DNA of 64,000 nucleotides, from positions 1,248,334 to 1,312,333 of the forward strand of contig JXTC01000043.1 of the NCBI GenBank assembly GCA_002914845.1, read 5' to 3'. The number at the start of each line of letters is the position of its first letter. Position 1 is the stretch's first letter. Below are positions 56,957 through 64,000 of the stretch, one piece after another. The notes under the pieces are model-generated. The model ran no database searches. It had not been told where the DNA came from and was given only the letters and a program-made list of their open reading frames with translations. Origin of the DNA: Trema orientale. Lineage: Eukaryota > Streptophyta > Magnoliopsida > Rosales > Cannabaceae. Position numbers and translations under genes: made by a program.

Positions 56957-59900
56957 TGATGGGTGCCATCCCACCCACTTCAAATTCTTCAATCCAACTA
57001 GAGGAAAAGGCTAACTTTTTTGTTTCTTCTCTTTCGACAGTTACCACTTTGTCTAGAGGTAGATATACATATAGAACGTAATCCATTTGGGGACTAGTCC
57101 CATTCAATATGAAATTGTAACTTTTTATATAAAAAATACTATTTTGTAGGCGGAGAATGTAATTTTGCACATAATAAATTGATGTAACAACATACTAATG
57201 TAACTTCAGGCATAATTTATGTAATTTTCGTATATGCTTTTGTGGGCAAATTTACTTATCTGACGTTATGTGTTACTAATATTATGCAATAGGACTAGTT
57301 CCTTATTTTTGTCGATGGGAAATTGAATAGGGTGGAATGAGACAGCATCATTTTCTTCGGTTTAAGGCTTTTGTTCAAGAGCAAATAAGGCCCGGTCGCT
57401 TAGCACAGCTGAGAATACTCACCGAGATCAAGTAATATGTCTCCCTCAACTTATCGAGTTGTTCTTTAAGGCTCCACTTGGATTTTGGATTTTAGGGAGA
57501 AAAAACAAATTTTAGGAATTATATTTTTTTTTTGTTTGAATTTTATCAAAAATTGAAAGAAAAAGTTTTACATAGATTCTGTAAGAATTATTTTCAATAA
57601 ATTTAGAGGATTTACATTATAATAAAAGGATTATGAGAGAAAAAAGTTTCGAAAACTAAATTTTATAGAATATTAAGAAAATATTTTTCCTCTCTTTTTT
57701 TTAAAATTTTTTTCTCACAATTTTTTTCCTTACTAAAATACAAGTTCTAAACATAGCCTAAAGGACTTATTATTTTAATAACAATGAATATTTTTTAAAA
57801 TTTTCTCTTCTCACTAAGATTTTATTAGTTATTTGATTCAAAAAACAAATAAATGTTATTAGTTGTGACTTTCAATAAAATAACTTAAGTATTATTGACA
57901 TTCTTTTTCTATTGTTTTCTTCTTCTTCTAACCCATTGTAAAAGGAGATCTTTTATATCTTTCTCTTCTGTGGGGAGTTTTATTTTTATTTTTTTTCGTT
58001 GTATCATTAAATAATTCATTCATTTGGGAAAACATAATCCTACCTAGATCTATATCTATGGTAGTTTTAGTCCACTTAGACCTTGATCTGTAATACTTTT
58101 AGATTTTTTTTTTTTTTGTTCTTTTTTTATCATTTTAGTTCACCCAAATCTAGTTCTATGGTAATTTTGGGTGAATCTTATGTCTTTGATCCTTTTAGTG
58201 CAGTTATCATCAAGATCTATATCATTTCTGACTTAAATATGGATAATTTGCATAATAGCATTTTGTCGTCTTCCAGGACATAACTAAACTGCACCCCTTG
58301 CTTGTTCTAAGTAATTTTTTTCCTTTGATATCAAAGCTGCTATCGACTCTTTCTATGTACATTTTATTGGAGGTGTCTTGTTTAGTTTGTTTGGCCGTCG
58401 ATTATCTATCATGGATTTGTAGGATTCTAAGCGATAGACACCAACAACAGAAGTTGAGTGAAGGGTCATAATAAGCTAACATAAGTGGAGATCTCAACAA
58501 TTGTTATTCATATGAGTCCTTTTATTTTAGGTCAATTTCGCGATAATCCTATTTTTAATTTGTTTATTACGGATGTCTACTTTGTACCTAAATGTCTCTT
58601 GATAGGGATTGTACTATCTTTCTATTATTACGAAAAGCATTTTTCATTCTTTAAACAAAAAAAAGAAAAAATTTAAAGTAAATTTTTCCTTTCTTTTTTA
58701 ATAGCATAGCTTAAGTAAGCTATATATCCACGCATATACACAATATCTTAATTTTGTTTTTTTCTTCTGTTTTTTTCCCCTTTTTAATAATTCTTTTTCT
58801 TCTTCCTTTTTTAACCCTTTTTTTTAATAATTTTTCTTTTTCTTTTTTACCATCTTTTTTTTTGTCAGGTGAAGGATTTGAACCTTAAACTTTAATAATA
58901 GAAGTGAGGCGTTATTATTATTATTATGCTTGCGACCGCACTTTCACTCTATTTCAAATATGTATGAAGGAATAACATTTCAAATTTTTACTTTTGTATT
59001 TGTTAGTTATATGCGCAACTTTATATATTAGTTGTATTTTTATTTTTTGTTTTTTAAAAAGTGAGACTTAACTAATAACCTCCACTTATTACAAAGAAAT
59101 GAAAATAACTCACGCACCTTTAATGTTCTTCCAACCTAATACCCACCCACATCACCCATTGAATATATTAGCTGTATATTATTGTGCCGTGTCCAATGGC
59201 AACCCATCCATATAAATATATAGCATGCTAATCTTTTATTTTAATTAATTAATTATTTTTTTGGGTAATAGCCTAAGGTAAAAGGTCAGTCTATATAAAA
59301 TGTGTCAATGTCCCGCTGTGAAAAATTCCATAAATTTCTAATGCATTACTCAATTGAATATACTGTTCAAGGCCATAATTATGCTGATGAGTTTAATCCA
59401 CTTTCCATTTGAACATAAATGTTATTAAGGTATATGGATCAGCTAAAATCCTCCAAAGCCTGGGACGAAAGCCATAGTGGAGAGGTCATTTAACCAAATA
59501 ATATGATCCAGTGCAATTTATCAAAAGCAAAGTGGCTAACTAATTAGCAACCAAAGAAAAATAATGGTTTCCTCTTTCTTCTTTTGAAACCATAACATTC
59601 CGAACTGTAACCAAAATATGCTCCAGTGCTATTTGTCATGATAAATATAGCACACAAAATTAGCATATGTATTAAAATTTGCAATATTGCCATTAGTATG
59701 TAGTAGAATTTACAATAATGTCATTATTATAGCATATATGAAAATTTACAATATGGCCAAATTTCTTAAAAGTATACAATTTTCATTTTTTTTTCTAATT
59801 GAATTCCTTTCTTAAAATTTATCCTTACTAAATTTTTATAAATTATAGTTTCCATTCACTGCTTTATAGCCATCCTATGAGCTAAAACGGTGACAAACAA

Positions 59901-60146
59901 CCGTCTAAGCACTTGGTAAATTTAAATTATTTAAAGGTCACATTTAGACATTTGATGAATTAGAGATTCATGGGATATAGGATCTCAGAATTGCCAAAAT
60001 GTATGTTCTATGTTTTTCCATGATAAGAAGATGTCTCAACATGCACTAGTAATCCATTTTGTAACTAAATTAATTAAGAAGATATACAAATATCACTTAT
60101 ATTCTAAACTAAATAAAAACGTATAAATTATGGGACAATAAAATAT
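56173..60146. other. Long AT-rich intergenic stretch, no gene recognised
   Basis: 56,340-56,870 has ACCCGC/GGGTCAA motifs and may be a diverged hAT-type MITE like that at 43,986. 58,070-58,210 holds a repeated phrase (ATCTA...TCTATGGTA.TTTTGG/AG). A short stretch at 57,340-57,480 is GC-richer and unassigned. Only chance ORFs are present. Confidence 0.5.
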
Positions 60147-60527
60147 GGACAATTCTACATATCCCAACTTTTGTACTAAATTTTTTGTACCAACACATAT
60201 AACATATAAATTGTCACCATCTAATTAGTGTATTAAAACTTACCAAAATAAAATAAACATTATCACCAATTGAATGGTGACAAAATAAAATTACATACTA
60301 GTATTAAAAATTGAATAATGATTGGAACACCAAAAAGTTACACCAATGATGTGGTATCTAAAAAAATTACTATTTTATCTATAAATGATACCACACCATT
60401 CAAAATTTAGTGATTGATATAAATACCAACTCATATGGTGTAAATTTTATATGTAAGTTATTGGTGTCCCTAGTGTTATTCTTAAAAATTTGACACAAAA
60501 ATTGATACATTAAGCATTATCCATAAA
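60147..60527. mobile_element. Probable MITE with imperfect inverted ends
   Basis: The left end is ATGGACAATTCTACATATCC and the right end, read inward, is ATGGATAATGCTTAATGTAT. Both are followed by AATTTTTGT..(C/A)AATTTTT. The interior holds inverted TGGTGTAA/TTACACCA and TGGTGACA motifs. Weakly conserved. Confidence 0.5.
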
Positions 60528-61114
60528 ATATATAAAGCATGGAGTAAATCTGGAATACAATTTATAGTTAAAATTAACATTTCAGACAATTACAAATTCT
60601 GCTTGGCTATGCAACTAATAGCCGAAATATTACCAAACGGCTCATATGGAAAAGCAATCTCAAACGGGCCTTTGTCTTCAGTATAGATGGCCCAGATATC
60701 GTTTGGGCCGATTGGGGGCCTAATGTGGAAGTAAATAGAACCAAGGGCCCTAAAGTATTACAGACGATGGGTAAGATGCCAGCTGGCCCCGGAGCCAGTA
60801 AAGCGCAACCAAGTATTTTCCCAGCAAAAAGCAAACTAATCATTTCAATAGTCAAAAATTAATAATAACGAAAAATAAAAATTAATAATAAAAAGCAAAA
60901 TCCCACTTTCCTTACTTGATCTTGATCAGTTAAAGTGTTCAAACCAAAAGTTAATTTCATAAAATAAAAATGAGATTATACTTAAAAAGTTAAAACGAGA
61001 ACAAGTCAAATCTTACATTTTCAAGATTTAAAAGAAAAAAAAAATAAAAGAAAAAAAAAAAGAAATACAGAGAAAAGAAAGAGTTGCAATATTATAAACC
61101 TAATTAACGAGTCT
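60528..61114. other. 3' flank of the first DUF3339 gene
   Basis: 60,650-60,800 is GC-richer and carries TGGGCC/GGCCC motifs on both strands, but it lies downstream of the gene, not upstream. No gene recognised. Confidence 0.5.
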
Positions 61115-61324
61115 TTAGCCAGTGTAGATGTGAACGTCAATGGCGATGAGGAAGATAGTGATGAGGCCGAAGAAGATAATGGCGTGGACGAATATGGAAG
61201 CGCCACTTGTCTGCATGTTGCCAAACTCGACCACTCTGCCTCTGGCTGGAATCTGAAACAACAGACCTGGGCTCAACAGCACGAACAGCACCACCGCTAT
61301 GATCACTGGACCCCAATCCGCCAT
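61115..61324 (-). CDS. DUF3339 small membrane protein, copy 1 (69 residues)
   Basis: Single-exon frame, ATG at 61,324, stop TAA at 61,117-61,115. The product starts MADWGPVIIAVVLFVLLSPG and ends FLIAIDVHIYTG. The two hydrophobic segments (about 6-24 and 45-64) are separated by a hydrophilic loop with RVVEFGNMQTSG, the signature of the plant DUF3339 family, whose function is unknown. The family length is about 68-70 residues, so this is complete. A CT-rich leader ((CT)n, 61,331-61,353) directly precedes the start, and TGGGCC elements lie about 450 bases upstream. It is a tandem partner of the gene at 63,673. Confidence 0.93.
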   Translation of the reverse strand: MADWGPVIIAVVLFVLLSPGLLFQIPARGRVVEFGNMQTSGASIFVHAIIFFGLITIFLIAIDVHIYTG

Positions 61325-61800
61325 TGATAAGCAAGAGAGAGAGAGAGAGAGAGAGATATCGATCACGGAGCTTGGAATTATATCTGAAATTGTAAGGAAA
61401 GTCCTGAGAAGGTAAAGGGTTCAATTTCAACTCCACTCAACTCAGGGAGGGACAGATTTGAGAGTCGGGGGGACACAAGTGGACAAAATGCATTAATATC
61501 GATGCTTCTCGTGACAGGTGAAGCGTAGTGCGAGGGTACACGTGTCAACATCGTGTGTGGTTCACGTTCGACGGCTGTGATCTTCTTGAGATGTGATGAC
61601 AAGATGACCGAGAAATGGAAGTACTACACCTTTTTATTTTATTTTTATTTTTATTTTTAAAGGAAGAGGAAGTAGAAACTGAAACATGTGCTCCCTCCCA
61701 GATAAGTGACGTGGATTGGTCAGTTTTCAGTTTAGGTCCATTGGAGACTTTTAGTTCTGGACTCAATGCTCGTGGGCCTTTACAATAGAAGAGGCCCAAA
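61325..61800 (-). promoter_or_regulatory. Upstream region of DUF3339 copy 1
   Basis: (CT)n leader on the minus strand next to the start. TGGGCC on the plus strand at 61,773-61,778 and on the minus strand at 61,798-61,793, an inverted pair of site II-like elements. Confidence 0.45.
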
Positions 61801-62005
61801 CTTTAGATTCTCATGTCAGGTATACAATTTGAGCTTTAAGATTTTTCTTTTTCCCTTTTTTTTTTTAAAAAAAAAAAAAAAACCGTAGTAGTTCATGTTA
61901 TGTATACGTTTCTTACAAGATACTACTACGCATAAGAGAAAGAATTGCGTAATCAGTGTGTTCGATTAGGACCACGGCGTGGCCACCATTACGCCGATGT
62001 ATGTT
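61801..62005. other. Spacer between the DUF3339 copy 1 promoter and the motif array
   Basis: Contains a poly-T/poly-A junction at about 61,854-61,882. No gene. Confidence 0.5.
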
Positions 62006-62996
62006 GTCGTTTCTCCCATTCCATGTTTACTTTTTAATGTATTATACGCTTTGAGTTTGTCTCATTTTTTTAAGTTTATTGTCGTTTATAGGTTCATATA
62101 GTTTTTCAAGTGTCTTGTCAGTTTTAGGTGGTGTCTTATTTTCTTTTGTCTCGTTATTTTTTTGATCGTTTTTCTGGCTGGTGATTGTTGATCCATTTTT
62201 GTGGTTATCGTCATTTTAGTAGTTGTTGTTATTTGTTACTGAATTTTTGTCGTTTCTCCACTATTGTTTTCTGTTGGTTTACGGTCGTTTTCCTGGTTTC
62301 TCTTGTTTCAGTGTAATTAACGTTTTCTGCTGTTGCTTATACGCGTTAGTCAATCATGCAGTTTTTGCATTTTGACGTTGCATCGTTGTTACGTCGTTTA
62401 TTATTGTTTGTCGTAGATTTCTTTTTTTCAAAAAATTTCATCGTCTTTTTAGTTTTATTGTCGTTTTATGCTTTCCGTCTTATATTGGTTTCCTTTTCTT
62501 ATCATGTTGTGGTTTCTGTTCGTATTCAGGTTATTGTCGTTTTCCCATTTCTATGGTTTGCTTACTTTTATGTCGTTTTATCCCCCTTTTTGGGGTTGCT
62601 GTGGTTTTCCGAAGGTTATTGTTGTTATTTCTATTTTTCCTGGTTCATCAAGTTTTGTCCTTCATGGTTTAATTATCGTCCATGTTTGGTTTCTGTTGTC
62701 TTCCCCATTTATGTCGTTTCCAGTGTTTATTGTCTTTTTCCAATTTGTTTGGATTTTGTCGTTTCTTTTTTTTTTCCACGAAGATTTTGTCGTTTCTGAG
62801 TTTAGGTCGATATGCTGTTTTAGGATGATGTCGTTTGTTCCTGTTAACTGTCGTTTCTTTAGTTATTTAGAGTAAGTCGTTTTGTAGTTTATGTCGCTTC
62901 ATGGTACGTTGTCGTTTAACATTTTAGTATTTTGGAGTCGTTTTCCGTTGATGTAGTTTGTTTCGTATAATCGTCGTTTTATTTGTTATGTCGTTT
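62006..62996 (+). repeat. Array of 18 same-orientation GTCGTTT motifs in T-rich DNA
   Basis: Exact GTCGTTT at about 62,006, 62,081, 62,249, 62,284, 62,393, 62,460, 62,536, 62,572, 62,713, 62,758, 62,789, 62,830, 62,850, 62,877, 62,911, 62,937, 62,972 and 62,990. Most are preceded by T or A and followed by T or C. Spacing is irregular (18 to 168 bases) and tightens towards the right. The plus strand is very poor in A. The long open frames here (62,356-62,875) are by-products of this skew. Confidence 0.9.
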
Positions 62997-63672
62997 TCCT
63001 GTCCATGCTTTCCTGCACCCTCTGCGCTTTGGGCCATAGCAATTCCCTATACTTGAAACCATGATTTCCTCGTTCTGTGGTTAAATGTTTTTGTTTTGTC
63101 AACCAAAATTAACGCTAAAACATTAATGTTATCAATAAAGTTTTTGATGTTATGCTGTTACAGAAAGTAAGCGTTAATGTTAATAACTCTTGAGAAAACA
63201 TCATTATGATATGTGTTGTTGTGTTTTCGTTCCCTGATTAAATAGCTCAATAACACGTTTTGACTAACTTCTTTAATCACAACAAACAAGATTGATTCTT
63301 TCAAATAAGTAAAGAAAGCATTAAAAGCTCATACTACATAATAGTGGATGAGACTGGCGCTTGCAGTGGTCCATTACAAAATTAATAAATTCAATTAAGG
63401 ACATTGATATAATGCGTATATGTGGTCAAGCGAGTTACATAAAAGTTGCAATATTAGATTTGCTTCAGGTGGAGACATATTAAGTAGACAAGTACAATTG
63501 AACACATAAATAAACCCTCATATACACTCGACATTTTTCTCAAGAAAAATTTTCTCCCCAAGTGGGGCCATATAATGGCAATCAAATCATCATTTTGGAA
63601 ACATAATAATTTATATTTTGAAAAAAATAAATAAATAAACCAGGAGACAAACTAAAATTATAAAAAAATCAA
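62997..63672. other. Spacer and 3' flank of DUF3339 copy 2
   Basis: 63,385-63,455 (TTCAATTAAGGACATTGAT, then CGAGTTACAT.AAA.TTGCAA) is similar to 43,850-43,912 at the border of the left duplication. No gene. Confidence 0.6.
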
Positions 63673-63882
63673 TCAACCGGTGACAATGTGGATTCCTACC
63701 GCCAATATGAGGATGGTAAAGACGCCAAAGAAGATAATGGTGTGGACAAAAATGGCCTTGCCATTGGTGGTGAAGCTGCCGAATTCAACAGGGCGGGTGT
63801 GGCCGGGTAGCTGGAAGAGGAGGCCTGGGGAGAGCAGTATGAAGAGCAGCCACCCTATTAGAACTGGTGCCCAATCCAACAT
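63673..63882 (-). CDS. DUF3339 small membrane protein, copy 2 (69 residues)
   Basis: Single exon, ATG at 63,882. The product starts MLDWAPVLIGWLLFILLSPG, then LLFQLPGHTRPVEFGSFTTN, and ends LILAVGIHIVTG. It has the same length, two-helix layout and loop signature (R-x-VEFG) as copy 1, but is clearly diverged, so the tandem pair is old. Function of the family is unknown. Only about 118 bases upstream are in the window, so its promoter is not fully visible. Confidence 0.93.
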   Translation of the reverse strand: MLDWAPVLIGWLLFILLSPGLLFQLPGHTRPVEFGSFTTNGKAIFVHTIIFFGVFTILILAVGIHIVTG

Positions 63883-64000
63883 GATTGATAGATATACCTA
63901 AGCCCTCTGCTCCAATTTTCAGACTAATTGGTAGAAATAGTACTATGCTATGTTGGTTGTGAGTGAGCAATCTTGTATCAACATAGCGTAATGTTTTTAT

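Noticed and set aside
57340-57480. Possible small structured RNA or gene fragment (GCCCGGTCGCTTAGCACAGC)
   Set aside because: No fold or family that I could support.
60607-60855. Minus frame of 82 codons in a GC-richer patch with TGGGCC motifs
   Set aside because: No homology recognised, low-complexity hydrophobic sequence, and no clear start context. I considered a promoter, but no gene starts next to it.
62356-62875. Two overlapping open frames of 135-147 codons, Phe/Val/Ser-rich
   Set aside because: They follow from the A-poor, T-rich GTCGTTT array. No domain, and two frames are open at once.
1-64000. CRISPR array, bacterial operons or riboswitches
   Set aside because: Nothing of the kind is present; the sequence is plant nuclear DNA.

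Overview
This is a piece of a plant nuclear genome, from a eudicot. It has multi-exon genes with GT-AG introns, nuclear-encoded plant mitochondrial and regulatory proteins, a plant microRNA, and much AT-rich intergenic DNA full of degraded plant transposons. A TM8-like MADS-box gene, a class that as I recall is absent from Arabidopsis, argues against a crucifer. I cannot name the species. A 683-base run of N (39,795-40,477) and a lone n (53,557) show it is a draft assembly.

Left part (1-10.7 kb): the last ten coding exons of an F-box/FIST-domain gene (plus; its start lies left of the window), a MIR171 hairpin on the minus strand (about 4.6 kb), and a two-exon gamma-carbonic-anhydrase-like gene for a mitochondrial complex I subunit (minus), with site II promoter elements. 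Right end (61.1-63.9 kb): two tandem DUF3339 genes for very small membrane proteins (minus). From memory, these three families are neighbours in Arabidopsis (At5g63520, At5g63510, At5g63500), so the window looks like an old conserved block pulled apart by about 50 kb of insertions.

Middle (10.9-61 kb): mostly mobile DNA. It holds Tekay-like and Athila-like LTR pieces (11-21 kb), a dead FAR1/MULE transposase (21-23.4 kb), GRF zinc-finger and coiled-coil relics, a decayed Ulp1-protease gene of the type carried by MULEs (28-32 kb), a possible lineage-specific low-complexity gene (32.7-34.3 kb), and a truncated Ty1/copia element (34.9-38.5 kb). Many MITEs are present, several with perfect target-site duplications.

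Inside this lies a segmental duplication (39.1-43.8 kb and 46.85-50.17 kb). The right copy holds a small DUF761-like gene and an intact seven-exon TM8-like MADS gene, arranged tail to tail. The left copy is decayed: the small gene is frameshifted, and the MADS gene lacks its MADS and I exons but keeps an open K-domain series through a compensated splice-site shift.

The least explained signal is a roughly 1-kb T-rich stretch (62.0-63.0 kb) between the two DUF3339 genes. It carries 18 exact copies of GTCGTTT, all in the same orientation.
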